Source of the DNA: Casuarina equisetifolia
Taxonomy: Eukaryota; Streptophyta; Magnoliopsida; Fagales; Casuarinaceae
NCBI GenBank assembly: GCA_028551475.1
Contig: CM052358.1
Location: 16,785,938 to 16,849,937, forward strand
Length of the DNA stretch: 64,000 nt
Reading direction: 5' to 3'
Both the position numbers and the translations under genes were made by a program. Positions 1-11,689 of the stretch are shown here, one piece after another (positions within the stretch are counted from its first letter, which is position 1; each line of letters opens with the position of its first letter). The notes under the pieces were generated by a model, which was not told the DNA's origin, did not search any database, and was given only the letters and a program-made list of their open reading frames with translations.

Positions 1-27
1 AATATTGTTCTAGTTCCCTAGACGGGG

Positions 28-219
28 TTAGTTAAACACATAAGGATTGCACCACGGCGGTCGGTCAACACCGAACTCAGATGCAAAGGGTAGGTGGAAT
101 CCACTGTTCATCACACGCGGAGCAGTAAATTCAGTGTTAGAATATTCATTAAGCTCTTTCAGAGTCTCAACACCTCTTACGTAGCGTTCGCTCTTCTTTG
201 GACAAGAAAAATAAGCATT
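28..219 (-). CDS. Possible terminal exon of an unrecognised gene (partial)
   Basis: On the minus strand 63 codons stay open from a possible splice acceptor (AG just before 219) to a TAA at 28-30. The reading has no start codon, so it would be a last exon. The translation looks like real protein: it has a charged middle (VETLKELNEYSNTEF) and a C-terminus rich in Pro, Trp and Cys (DRPPWCNPYVFN). I do not recognise the family. Other minus-strand open stretches at 681-848 and 895-960 could belong to the same gene or to a decayed copy. No mutation is visible within this exon. It could be a live exon, a pseudogene piece or chance. Confidence 0.4.
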   Translation of the reverse strand, partial: NAYFSCPKKSERYVRGVETLKELNEYSNTEFTAPRVMNSGFHLPFASEFGVDRPPWCNPYVFN

Positions 220-680
220 CTACCTAGAGAAACCCATACCAGAAGGAAAGAATGAAAATTGGATCATCTTGATTCCAGCTGCAAATTGGATCGTTCCTAT
301 TCTACTCGTGTTAGAAACAGCTTGTCAATTCTTTTGGAGTTTTCTATGTTTGGTGATTAGCCTGTAAATATCACTGGTGTGCTTTTATTGTATGTATGGA
401 GTACATTTTTCTAAAAATTTACACTAAAGCATGTGTCTTTTTACGAGTTAAATTAAGATATTTTTCGTTATTTGGTTTTCTTCAAATATTCTGCTAGTTC
501 AGATGGGATTAGTTAAAACTAGCAATCATCATCCCTATACCCGCCAAACCCCAGCCTTCTTTCTTAAAGTATTCAAGCGAGTCCATAAGAGTTACTCCAT
601 CTTAGACTCCAAGAGTGAACTCTGTTTCTGGAACCCGACACTTCAAGTGATTCCTAAAGCTGCTCTTCGCCTATCCCTTT

Positions 681-848
681 TCATGAAACCTCGAGTAACT
701 TCGATGAAAACAAAGACGCTGGCTTGTTCTGAATGAGCAAGCCAGTCTGCAATCTCATGCAGCCTTGTTCCCATACTTGGAAATCAGTCAAGTCATCTAC
801 CAAGGCAGTCACTGGGCTGCCACATCCGAATCCGATGCCGAACGTTTA
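681..848 (-). pseudogene. Unrecognised coding-like stretch, possibly exon or gene remnant
   Basis: The minus strand reads about 55 codons ending in TGA at 681-683. It contains a glycine-rich piece (FGIGFGCGSPVTALVDDL) followed by DFQVWEQGCMRLQTGLLIQ. Immediately upstream, at about 895-960, is a second open stretch in minus orientation (GRDYQYGRYFVVIFDWF) ending in a stop. Around 1195-1290 a third reads LDGIPKLYEKAKAKLGKIS before a stop. The short pieces and the stops suggest a broken gene. I cannot name the family. The plus-strand reading at 503-736 is a shadow of this stretch. Confidence 0.3.
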
Positions 849-1378
849 GAATTAAGTGTTCAGAAATTGCTTTTCATTTTCTAGAACCAGTCAAATATAA
901 CAACAAAGTAGCGTCCATATTGATAATCTCTGCCTTACCACATTAGACAATGGGCAATCTTTTCCATGGAGGATCCGTGGAGTACAATATGCTTTGGACA
1001 AAAGCTGATTTGTCCGACTTCGCAGGTTTGTCCGACCTCGCCACATGGGTGGGACCATAGCAGAAACTGTTTCGGCAGCAATTGCTCCTCCATGTCCATA
1101 CAACACAGTCCACACAATCCGCCTAATATTAGCCAGAATGAGATATGAGGGGCACCTGTACCATATCTTTCTAAATTATTGACTGTTCCGTATTTCTTAG
1201 CCATTTTAGCTAACGTTCTCTGAGATCTTCCCAAGCTTTGCCTTTGCTTTTTCATACAGTTTAGGAATTCCATCTAAAATTTGGAAGCGAGAACTTCAGA
1301 GATAATTCCAGGAAATCTAGGTTTAAGAGCTTTGAAATATTCTGCACTAGTAGCTTTATCATCATGTATCTTTGATTA

Positions 1379-1793
1379 TGTTAAAGGTACAATCTTGCCA
1401 CGTCAACCAAGTTAGATTTTTGGATCCTCCATCAAACAAACATTCCAAAGAGAGTGTCGGCCACCAACCACAACCACAAGATCCTTAGATAACGTTATAT
1501 TTAAATTCAAATCAAGACAATGAATTCAAAGTTGAATATTATCCTTATATTTCCAAACTTTTAAATGTCTTCCTAATTTGTAATAGTCTACTATCATATA
1601 TGTCATTATTTTCATTCATTGGTTAGAGATATTATTCATTTCTATAAATAAGGTCTAGTCTTGTACATACTAAATAATCAAATTCTAAAAACTTGTTCAA
1701 ATATCGTGTTATCACTCTAGTCTATGAATTTTACTCTAATTTAAGAATTTCTCTACAAAATTTAATTATTTTTTAGAATTAATTCTTTTAACT
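1379..1793 (+). repeat. 5' LTR of the copia element
   Basis: It starts with TGTTAAAGGTACAATC and aligns along its whole length with 6858-7263, with scattered substitutions and small indels. The usual CA end seems mutated. The end is placed where the two copies diverge and where the primer-binding-like site begins. A TATA-like stretch (TATAAATAAGG) lies near 1643-1653, as expected for an LTR promoter. Confidence 0.8.
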
Positions 1794-1850
1794 TGATATC
1801 ATTTGCCAACAACACACACCCTTCTATTTGTTTTCGATCCTACATCTAAA

Positions 1851-2770
1851 ATGGCCACCCAAAACAATTACATCCACGCTGCCACACATGCCCTACCTTT
1901 ACTTGCACTTGGTAATCCAACCGTCCCTACTATCAGGGTTTGTCTCAAAGGAAACAACTACTTAGGCTAGAAAGAACAGATTGAGCCATACCTATGTGCT
2001 TTTGGACTTCTCAGTATACTCAATGGCTCATATCCTTGCCCATCCAAATTCATCACAGACACCTTTGACAACAGAACCATCATGCACAACTCCAATCCTA
2101 CTTACCAAAGTTGGCTTGTTCAGGACCAAACTACTCGAGGCTAGATCCTCAATACCAACAATAACAACATTGTGACCACTTTTGCACAATACCCCACCTC
2201 TACTAAGATCTGGACTTGCTCTTGCGAAAGAGTTTCTTACCCACAGCATCGCATAAGCCTCTACACTTCAACTCCGCCTCTAGGCCATCAACAAAGGCCC
2301 TTGTTCAGCCACGAACTTCATGCAAGAACTTGATTCCATTGCAAACCAATTAAGACCCATCAATGAAAATGTCTTACAAGGGTTGCTACTGAACCGTAAG
2401 GCCTAGCTTGAACTAGTGGAACATACCCTTCCAAATGTGCATACTTTATGGACGTCAACTCATAAGCCTCCAAAGCTGCCCTTGTCACTAGATCTACAAC
2501 GAATGGCACAATTTCTCGCTCCCATAGCCACCACAGACACACCTTACATCTGATGCCAATTGCTAACTCTAATCGCCGATATCTCTTCATATCTACAACA
2601 AACTCTGACTACCACTCATAGATTCAGTGCCAAATCTGCCAAGAAAAGGGCCATCCTACCCACTATTGTCAATACAGGTACACCGTTTCTAACTCCAACT
2701 GCACTCCAAGCCCACACTTCAACCACTCATATGGCCACAATCCTTCTAGAAGTAATACACTTTGACATTT
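1851..2770 (+). pseudogene. Copia gag/protease region (broken)
   Basis: It opens at ATG 1851, just after the primer-binding-like site. The first 39 codons read as a copia gag N-terminus and reach a TAG where the family usually has the Trp of NYLxW. Further gag-like pieces follow in shifted frames (about 1981-2175 and later). In intact elements this part encodes the capsid-like protein and then the aspartic protease. Here it is not translatable as one protein. Confidence 0.55.
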
Positions 2771-3150
2771 AGGGACCCACCCCAATTACCTCATCAAATG
2801 GTAATCAATATTATATCTCTTTCATTGACGATTATTCCAAATTTACATGGTTATATTCAATGCAACCATGTGCTGATTTTTTAAATATCTTTACCAAATT
2901 TTCTACATTTGTTGAAAATCAATTACAATCTACAATTAAGAGCATTCAAAGTGATAAGGCTAAAGAATTTCTTTTCAACTCTTTTAAAAAGATTCTAGTC
3001 AACAGAGGAATATTCCATAGAATCTCTACGCCATATTCTCCTTGCCGAAATGGGTTTGCAGAACATAGACATAGACATATTACAGAATGGGCTTTCTATA
3101 CTCCACCAAACTCATGTTGCACTCAAATATTGAGATTATGTATTTGAAGT
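2770..3150 (+). pseudogene. Copia integrase core (broken)
   Basis: The plus strand reads a retroviral-type integrase core: FIDDYSKFTWLYSM near 2823-2862, then FSTFVENQL, IKSIQSDKAKEF and ISTPYSPCRNGFAEHRHRHI. The last is the copia-type catalytic segment (family pattern YTPQQNGxxERxHRH). Stops lie before and after. It follows gag and precedes reverse transcriptase, the diagnostic Ty1/copia order. Confidence 0.75.
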
Positions 3151-4019
3151 TCTAGTCCATATTATCAACCATTTACCAAGCCTTATCATACAAAATAAAC
3201 ACCATTAGAACAACTTTACAATGTTATTCCACCAATCTTCCATCTTAAAATTTTTTGTTTGGTCTATCCTTATTTATGTCCATATTCCAAACACAAATTG
3301 GAAAAACATTCCACACCATGTGTTTTTCTAAGCTATCCCAAGGATACAAAGATTATTGATGTCTTTGCCCATCAACAAATAAATTATACATTGTTTTTTA
3401 TGCCTCCTTTGATGAATGTCAATTTCTATTTCATCAACAACAAATTATTCAAAATTCCTCACCACTTTCCACATCATCTACTCCACCCTCATTTTTATCA
3501 CTTCCAATGTTTCAGAATCATTCTACTATACAAAAACATTTGAATGACACATTTGCTAAGACATCAAACACACCACAATCTCAAGATTTCAACTTACTAC
3601 CTCCTCCCACTACAACAACATAACCACAACCTACTCATCCTATGATTACAAGATTATGGGGAGGTATAATTCCATGTCACACTCTCATGCAACAACAAAC
3701 ATGTGCCTTAACAGGTTTAGTGCATCCTTACATTGAACCATAAAATTTTATTGAAGTTTTTAAAGATTCAAATTCGTGAAAGGCCATGGCTAATGAATAC
3801 ACATTTCTACTAAAAAATCAAACATAGGAATTGGTTCCTCCTCCACATCATATTAACCTATTGGATGCAAATGGGTTTACAAAGTTAAACTCCACTTGAA
3901 TGGTTCACATGAATGGTACAAGGTAGTTTAGTTGCAAAGGATTTCACCAACACCCTAGACTAGACTATATTGACACCTTTAGTCCTATCACCAAACTCCA
4001 TGTAAGGCTAGACCATTAA

Positions 4020-4473
4020 ACAACTTGATGTAAAAAATGCATCCCTTCATGGTAATTTAGATAAAGAAGTATACATGGTCCAACCACCTAGTGTCATTGA
4101 CTCTACACATCCATACTTTGTTTATTGCTTGCAAAAATCTCTCTATGAACTTAAACAAGCTCCACGTGTGTGGAATCACCAACTTAGTGCATTTCTCCAA
4201 CATATTGGTTTTACTCCTTCCAAGGTAGACTTATCATTATTTATCTTACACAAACCCATTTACACTATCTTTATTTTAATTTATGTTGATGATATCATTT
4301 TTACTGATAGTCTCAATGCACCTCTTAATCGTATCTTATCTCAATTATATAATGAATTCGATATCAAAGACCTTGGTCATTTACATTATTTTCTCAGCAT
4401 TGAAGCTCATCATACCACCAATGGCCTTATCCTTCACCAAGCAAAATTCACACATGATATCTCCAATGTGTGA
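4020..4473 (+). pseudogene. Copia reverse transcriptase (partly open)
   Basis: 132 codons remain open at 4075-4473. They show YELKQAPRVW (family pattern LYGLKQAPRxW), the polymerase motif YVDDIIF with both aspartates, and FDIKDLGHLHYFLSIE, all in copia order. The upstream fingers region near 4020 is in the same sense but disrupted. A stop at 4471-4473 ends the frame before RNase H. Confidence 0.85.
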
Positions 4474-4499
4474 AAATGTTTAACGCACATGGTGTTGCC

Positions 4500-6857
4500 A
4501 CCCCATGCATTGCATCCCACCCACCATCTCTTAGTGATGGCAAACCATATCTTGATCTTACTCACTATCATAGCATCATAGGATCCTACAATATCTGACA
4601 CATACTAAACCTGACATATCATATGTAGTACACATTGCTTGTCAATTTATGCATGAACCAACAACTATCCATTGGACCTTTGTTAAACGAATCTTGCAAT
4701 TTCTCATTGATACTCCCCACTATGGCATATAATTTATGAAAACCATTGCAGTCTCTCTTAATGCTTATTTTGATGCAAGCTAGGCTGGCTGATGACTTTA
4801 TTTCTTATAGGGTTATTTTGTTTATATTAAGCAATATATAATATAGTATTTATTAAATTATAGTTGCATTTGTTTATGATTCTATAACTTGAGTTGTTTT
4901 AGGTAGCAAATCCAAAAAAAAAATAAAATGAAGCAAAATAGAGAGAAAAAGTATAAGAAAAGAGAAGAAAAGAGAATGCACATGAGAAGCAAGGGAAGAA
5001 AAGACAAAAGAAAATAAAAAAGGAATTAATAGGGGGTTGTCTATTATTGTGCGAAAAGGGGTTAGTGTAAGGAGAAAGAAAATAGGTGAGAGAGAGTTTG
5101 CTAGTCGAGACATAGACAGCTAGGGAATCACTAGAAGATCGACCATGCATGATAGTTCAAGTCTTTACAAGCACTCGATGGTCATGCAATAACCAACCAT
5201 CGTGTTCTTTTATGGCAAAGAACCAAAGCCTATCTACTTCTCCAGCCACATTTGTGCTTTTTTAGGCAAATTTTAGGGTGATTTTGGTGAGGAGGGAATA
5301 GATCTAGCAACTCAGTGTGATTTTTAGCATTTCTGTAGGAGTTTCATTTGGTTCTAAGGTGGTTCTAGTGACAAATGGTGAGCACCATTTAGGAGCTTTT
5401 TTGGGTAGATTTAACCCCTTTTTCAGTAGATCTATGCAATATTTTTTCAAATTTGCACCCCAAGCATCCTTCTTTACATTTTTGGCGGTTTCCATGAAGA
5501 ATGATGGCAACTTATGGCAGCGCGTGGCACTAACACATGACAACATGTGGTTGCTTGTTTTCTTCCCCTTTTTCAAACAACTCCTCTTCCTTCCTCTGAT
5601 GTGTAGAAATTGTGCAAATCTAACTTAAAAAGGAAGATAATTTGGTGACAACTTAGTTTTTTTTTCCATTTTGAGATGTTTTGTGTGATTTTCTGTATTG
5701 TTCTTATGTTCGTGAATATAATATTTTAATTTATATTGTTAAAGTTACAATGTAACTTGATTATAATGGTATGAATGTATAATTATTTATATTTTGTAAG
5801 ATATTTTATGAATATAAAGTTGCATGTTACTAAGTTTAATACTTTTAAGTGATTAGCTACCACTTAAATGATCCTATTTGCATGTTTAAAACCGACATGA
5901 GATGACATGTAATTGCTTCATGTAATATGCAACCATAGATTAATATGAATAGACATATACCATATGGTTTGTGAGGCTTTAGGTGTAAATTAGAATATTC
6001 ACATATCTTAATGCACTTAGTTCATTTAATTCATAGGTAGAAATACAGTGAGTTAATAAGCTAAGTAGGTTTGCTATACTTAGACATAGGATAATGAATA
6101 TATTAGGAAATTTCATCATCACATGAGTAGAATTAATCTTGCAAGCATGAATAACTAACATTCATACCTAATATTTAGGTAAAATCAAATGCTCTAGCAA
6201 GTTTTGTTAAGCAAGTTTAGGTTAAATTTAGTTGTTTATCTATGTTTTATCATTTTGATTGATTAGATAAACTCTAGGAACTATTCACCTTTTAGTAATT
6301 AGTTAGTTCAATAAGCACTAGTCTTTGTGAAACAATACTTATATTCATCATTATATTATTTGTTTGACATGTACACTTGCATGTAGAATTTCACCAAACA
6401 TTGGTGATTGTGATAATCATAGATCTACTAGTGGTTATTACATTTTTCTTGGTTCCAATCTTATTTCGTAGAGATTTCTCTAACAAAAGATTGTTGCTTA
6501 ATCAAGTATTGAAACTAAATTCGAAAGTCTTGCAGATACTACTACTGAACTCATATAGATTAAGGCATTACTCTAAGATCCTCATGTTCAACTATCCAAC
6601 CCACCAATCCTTTGGTACGACAATCTCTTAGCATTATACATCTTCTCCAATCTTGTTTTCCACTCTTGCACCAAGCATATCAAGATAGATTTTCATTTTT
6701 ATTCAAAATCATATCAAGATAAAGAAGCTTTCTGTCTAATTCATCTCTTATGTTGACCAAACAACTAACATTCTTACCAAGGGCCTATCCTCCACAAGGT
6801 TTAAACTTCTTCAAGACAAGTTGATTGTTCGTATAAACCAATCAACTTGTGGGGGGA
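4500..6857 (+). pseudogene. Copia RNase H region, split by a solo LTR
   Basis: RNase H-type sequence runs to about 4789 (reads LNAYFDAS, then a stop, then AG). It resumes after 6405 with CDNHRSTSGYYIFLGSNLIS, the typical copia SxxxRRSTSGY region. The 1611-bp insert between them is a solo LTR. The C-terminal tail reaches the polypurine tract. A perfect 12-bp inverted repeat (ACAAGTTGATTG and its complement, 6816-6827 and 6839-6850) lies just before that tract. Confidence 0.75.
4790..6400. mobile_element. Solo LTR (about 1.6 kb) inserted in the copia RNase H region
   Basis: The insert starts TGATGAC and ends ACCAAACA, the TG...CA termini of an LTR. It is flanked by CTGGC (4785-4789) and TTGGT (6401-6405), which differ only by two C-to-T changes and so look like a decayed 5-bp target duplication. 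No internal retroelement genes are present, so it fits a solo LTR left by recombination between two LTRs. A second, diverged copy of its right half lies at about 11690-12540. The clade, gypsy or other, cannot be told from an LTR alone. Confidence 0.75.
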
Positions 6858-7263
6858 TGTTAAATGTACAATCTTGCCACATCAACCAAGTTGGATTTTT
6901 GGATCCTCTATCAAACAAACATTCTAAATAGAGTGTTGGCCACCAATCATAAGATCCATAATATAACACCACATTCAAATTCAAATCAAGATAATGAATT
7001 CAAAGTTGAATATTATCCTTATATTTCCAAACTTTCGAATGTCTTCCTAATTTGTAATAGTAGATTATCATTTATGTCATTATTTTCTTTCCTAGGTTAG
7101 GGATTTTATTCATTCCTATAAATATCTAGTCATGTACATACTAAATAATCAAATTCTAAACACTTGTTCACATATCGTGTATCGCTCTTGTTTATAGATT
7201 TTACTTTGATTTAAGAATTTCTTTACAAAATTTAATTACTTTCTAGAATTAATTCTTTTAATT
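6858..7263 (+). repeat. 3' LTR of the copia element
   Basis: It begins TGTTAAATGTACAATC directly after the G-rich polypurine tract and matches 1379-1793. The many differences between the two LTRs, judged by eye, mean the insertion is old. Confidence 0.8.
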
Positions 7264-9734
7264 GATTCAAGCTTCTTGAACACATCTGCCAAAATTTGTT
7301 CATGACCAAGAAGATCATAGGTTAGATACACCATAATGGCATTTGGATGCTTCCATACACAACTAATAACCTGTTACATAGGTACATTAATTTTGAAGTT
7401 AGAAGCATATTGCAATTATCTTTATAGGTAGCACAAGAAATAAGACTAAATTTTAGTAAATGGCAATAAAGATGGTTCAACATACATAAACATAGGTGTA
7501 AGAGCAAGGAAGGCAAGGAGAGAGATTGAGTAAAATCACAACCAAGAAATATAATAACATAAGAAAACTAGTTGGTAAGTGATGTTTTCATGTGGATAAT
7601 AGTTGTGAGTAGTCTACAACAACTTTATTAGTGGAAAGAAAGTAGCAAAACTAAGACTAGAGAAATAAATAAGAGTTGGTAATAGCTGTGATGATAAAAG
7701 GAGGGAAAAGACCTAACTATAAAAGGTGGTGGAGGCTATTATCAATGGTCCCATATAAGAGTATCTTGCTCAAGTAGATGGATATAAAACATAAACACAT
7801 AGGTCTCATTCAAAGTAAAGTTAGAGATGCATAATGCCATCATCCATGATGACTTATTGATTGCCATGATATAAAGTAGCATTTATAAGTTGATTGTTAC
7901 AAAGGAAGTGAAGCAATGTAGTAGGCTTATTGATTGCCATGATATAGACTAGCACTTATAAGTTAATTGCAACAAAGGTGGTGAAGCAATGTAGTAGGCG
8001 TATTAATTGCCATGATATAGACTAGCACTTATAAGTTGATGTCAACAAAGGAGGTGAATCAATGTAGTAGGCCTAAGGTTGAGGCATAGTAGTATAGTAG
8101 GTCTAAGACTAAAGGGCAGCCATGTATTGGACTAAAGGTTGAAGGGATACAAGGTGCTTAGGCTAAGGGGCAAAAATGTAGTGAGCTTGGTGTTAAAGAG
8201 TAAAGTATAGGGCCTAGGCTTCAAAAAGAGGGTTGGTTTCAAGTATGACAGACATCTCTTATGGTGGAATGGATGTAGTGTAGGTTAGAGTTTTGTTTGG
8301 TTAAGAAAATCAACCTAGTGACTGATACGTTGCAAAAGCAACTAGTGATAGAGTAGTTACAATTTGAGCAAGGTTGATTTAGGCTTCATGGCAAGGAGAC
8401 CATTTAGGTTTTCTTAGAAGTAGGCTTGGGTTTAGGAGTATTGTTTGGACATGTCATTTGATTAGCTTATGAGGCTGCCATGTCAACATCCTCTATGAAT
8501 TCCCAAAAAGGGAGCTCCTATATGCTTTTGTAAGTTTCTAATGCTCTTATTCCTACTGCTCTAGTAAGCCTATACATCCAACTGATAAGAATTTGCTTTA
8601 CACATGTTATAGAGATAGAGGCATTCACTGTTGAGTTTAGTGTTTTACCTCTATGTAAAGATTTTCTCAATTGTATAAGTTTTATGTTAAGAACAATTTC
8701 TCTCAATCTTGTATGGTTTTGGTTTTTTTATTAATAAAAATTTTTTTTACCAAATTCATTATGTTCAATTAAAGCCATAATTTCAACTCTTGACATGATA
8801 TCCATAAGTAGGATGATAAGAAGTTGCTATTTTCTAGCCTTTTTTTTTCCTTAGATTTCTAATTGAAAACAATGTTCCACTCTTCTTATTTTTCAATCCA
8901 AAATTGCTTCTACTTGAAACCTAGACACCAAATCGTATTTTTTAACTTTTTTTTGACAAAAAAGTTAACCTTTGTAAGCCTTATCTATCCGTTGGTTGCA
9001 TATTTGTCATCCCTGAATATCATAGAAACACACTCTGCTTTTCTTTGGCAAACCTTATTAAACAAAATTGTTCATTATTAGCTTTCTTCCTTTCTCTTTT
9101 AATAAATGAATACCTATCTCCTTTTCATACAAGGAGTTAAAATGATATATGTTAGTGCGTTTCACTAAAAGTGTAGAAAGAAAAATCTTTTGTAAAGAAA
9201 ATTTTCATATTGTTTTGGACAATTTGTACAATGTGTTAAAATAGGTTTTTATACTTCTATGGACAAAAAATACAAGAACTCAATTGAGAAAGGTTTGTTA
9301 AAAATGGATATATGATTGGGTTGTGAATTATGGTTAGGGCAATTGTTTATAGGCCATAAGTAGAAATGAATAGGTTCCTTTAATCTAGGTGGGAAAAAAC
9401 ATAAGACATTAAATCTAAGCTTATATGCTAACCTTTCATTCTCTACATTGTTTATGCTACTTAGGAAGGATTTTTTTTTTTCTTCTTTTCTAGATGGATT
9501 TATACAAAGAGAAGACTAAATGGAAATCATTCTTTCCTTTTGGGAGTAAATCTATGCAAAAAGGATATTGACTATATACCTAGTCTCCTTCCATAAGATG
9601 GTATTTCCTTAGATGTAATGGAGGACATTTTTGGCTTTTTGAAGATGACCCCTATTCCTATATGTCATTTGGCGATTTCCTTTAATGGGTTAATTTGCAA
9701 GATACAACAAATTAATGTCATATGGTGTTATTAT
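7264..9734. other. Intergenic, AT-rich; no gene seen apart from a short tandem repeat
   Basis: No reading frame here resembles a known protein. Short open frames (7322-7516, 8518-8706, 8863-9081) show no domain and low-complexity composition. The stretch holds a three-unit tandem repeat at 7853-8073. After it, to about 8260, come degenerate copies of motifs such as GTAGTAGGCCTAAGG. It is probably old transposon debris. Confidence 0.5.
7853..8073. repeat. Tandem repeat, 3 units of about 73 bp
   Basis: Three head-to-tail units begin at 7853, 7926 and about 8000. Each contains TTGCCATGATATA, TTATAAGTT and CAATGTAGTAGGC in the same order. Units 2 and 3 are more alike than unit 1. No coding meaning is evident. 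Confidence 0.85.
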
Positions 9735-10200
9735 GTTACCAAGTTATGATGAAAAATGGGTAACCAAGAATTGGAGTCTATAATCATTCCAAGGACCAAG
9801 ATGTATCTTCTTCTTTGGTAAGCCTATTGTTTAGCAAAAAACTTAATGAAAAACTTGCTCCTTTCATTCATAGAACTTGATGAAAAACTTAAGAAGAAAA
9901 CTTAGTCTACTACTTTGGTTTTATTTTTTCCTATTTAAACCATTTTAAAAGCTAATTAGAAGTGAGAAATAATTATTATGACATACTTACCCACTAGGTA
10001 TTGATCATTCTTTAGCCTATTGCTTCTAGATACGACCAAGACACTTGTTATGATTTTGCATAATCTACCAAGTATTTGATCTAGAAATTGGTTGATCAAC
10101 TAGGAAAATTTTGACAAACCTCTTTTTCTTAGTGCTTATGGAGACAAGAGTGGGGGTAACTAATAAGGATTGCTGGCCTTTAGATAGCGACCCATGTAAG
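9735..10200. repeat. LTR-like repeat fragments shared with 16.2 and 18.4 kb
   Basis: 9735-10055 (begins CCAAGTTATGATG, contains TTCATAGAACTTGATG and CTACTACTTTGG) matches 18430-18760 in the same orientation. 10078-10200 (AAATTGGTTGATCAAC, GTGCTTATGGAGACAAG) matches 16230-16350. These shared blocks are probably pieces of LTRs from one or two related elements. Confidence 0.65.
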
Positions 10201-11689
10201 GCCAATAAAAAATGCTTTTTAGACATTGTAGGGACTTAACAAATCCTTCATAAGTACTTCTACCAAACTCTTGGAAAATTGTTAGGATAAGTAGGGAATT
10301 ATCAATTAGGAAAATATAAACCTTAAAGATAAGCAAGCCTTCAGCACACTTCCATAGGCTTGTACTTGGCTAAATATTTTTATGTGTTCCCTATATTTTT
10401 GCCCAAATGTGTTTTACTCAAAGAGGCATAGGGGTGGAGATTGTTGTGAGAGAGGCCAGTGCCAAGATGATTAAATTGGTCACACCCTATGGATAAAGGC
10501 TTAGGTGGCATGTATGCTAAGGCCAACTCAAACTTAAAAGGCCTAAACAAATCCATCGTTAGAATATGTCAAGCTATGAGGAAGTTAGGCATATTTATTT
10601 AGGTCTACTATGAAAGGGCCCTTAAATTAAACAAATGATCTAGATATGATAGAAAGGCATGCACCCAAACTTGTTGCCAAAGGGACTTCGGGTCAAGCTT
10701 GTAACTTAAATCCAATGAAATTGCTTTCCCCCTAAAGGAAATCTTTAGCAATACGTCCTAGGTTAATAGAAGGGGCTAATCTATCCCTTCCAAGTAGAAT
10801 AAGAAAGCATCAACCATTTGATTTTTGCAACCCAATCTATAATTGATGTGAAATTCATAGCTCACGAACTTATGCAGCTAGCAATGTTGTGTTGGTGTGG
10901 TGATTTACTAGTCCTAGATATACTTTTAGCTTTCTTGGTATGTACAAACCACAAATGTGTTAGGTATGGCAAACTAAGAAGGGGGGTTGAATTGGTTATT
11001 TAGCTCTATGTCTATCAATTTGGCTTCTTACAACTACAACAAGCTCAGATAATACACCAAGTAAGAATATATACAACAAGTTAAGACAATCATGAATAAC
11101 AAGCATAAACACAAGATTTACCACAATGGTTTGACACTCATACCTACTCCACCTTTTTCTTCCTTCAACTTAACCAGTTGAAGTCCACTTTACTTATTGA
11201 TTAGGAGAAAACGTTTTCCTAATCCTCCCAATTCCTCTTTAAAAGAATTACAGAACTTTAGGATTACAATCAAAGGTTGTCTCATCCTTGTTACAAAAGC
11301 AAATCCCCAAATGATATATAGTTTGTAAAGGATTTTGCTAAACAAAGAGCTTATCTAAGATATAGAATACAAATCCAAGCTCTAATCATGAAACCCCAAA
11401 ATTTCAATAAATTAGGGTTTCAAATTTACAATAGAATTTATGTGTAAATAATAATCAAAGTTTAATACATACATAAATGAGTGTATATACGAGTATGTAA
11501 TCACAAGAATATAATTTACAAAGAATATCACCAATGCTCTTCATAGAATCGCAATGTAAAACTCAATCTTGATTTCACAGTTTGATTTCTCAAATAATTT
11601 AGGAGTTCAAAAGCCAATTGTTTTAGGTCTCTAAAACCCAATTCTACTAGGATAGGAGATAGGTCTAAACCTAAACCCTATTTAAGAGA
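10201..11689. other. Intergenic transposon debris, no gene supported
   Basis: No frame reads as a known protein. Near 10975 is AAGAAGGGGGGTTGAATTGG, a motif often seen at the edge of plant LTR repeats, followed by AT-rich sequence without domains. I class this as decayed repeat DNA with low resolution. Confidence 0.4.

Larger units (their letters stand above)
1379..7263 (+). mobile_element. Ty1/copia-type LTR retrotransposon, decayed, with nested insertion
   Basis: Two similar direct repeats of about 410 bp (1379-1793 and 6858-7263) bound an interior carrying copia domains in copia order on the plus strand: gag, integrase, reverse transcriptase, RNase H. A primer-binding-like site (TGATATCA, close to the initiator-Met-tRNA type TGGTATCA) follows the left LTR at 1794. 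A polypurine tract (GTGGGGGGA) precedes the right LTR at about 6849-6857. The flanks GATTA (1374-1378) and GATTC (7264-7268) fit a 5-bp target duplication with one change. Many stops and frameshifts interrupt the frames, so it cannot move by itself. A 1.6-kb solo LTR interrupts the RNase H region. Confidence 0.85.
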
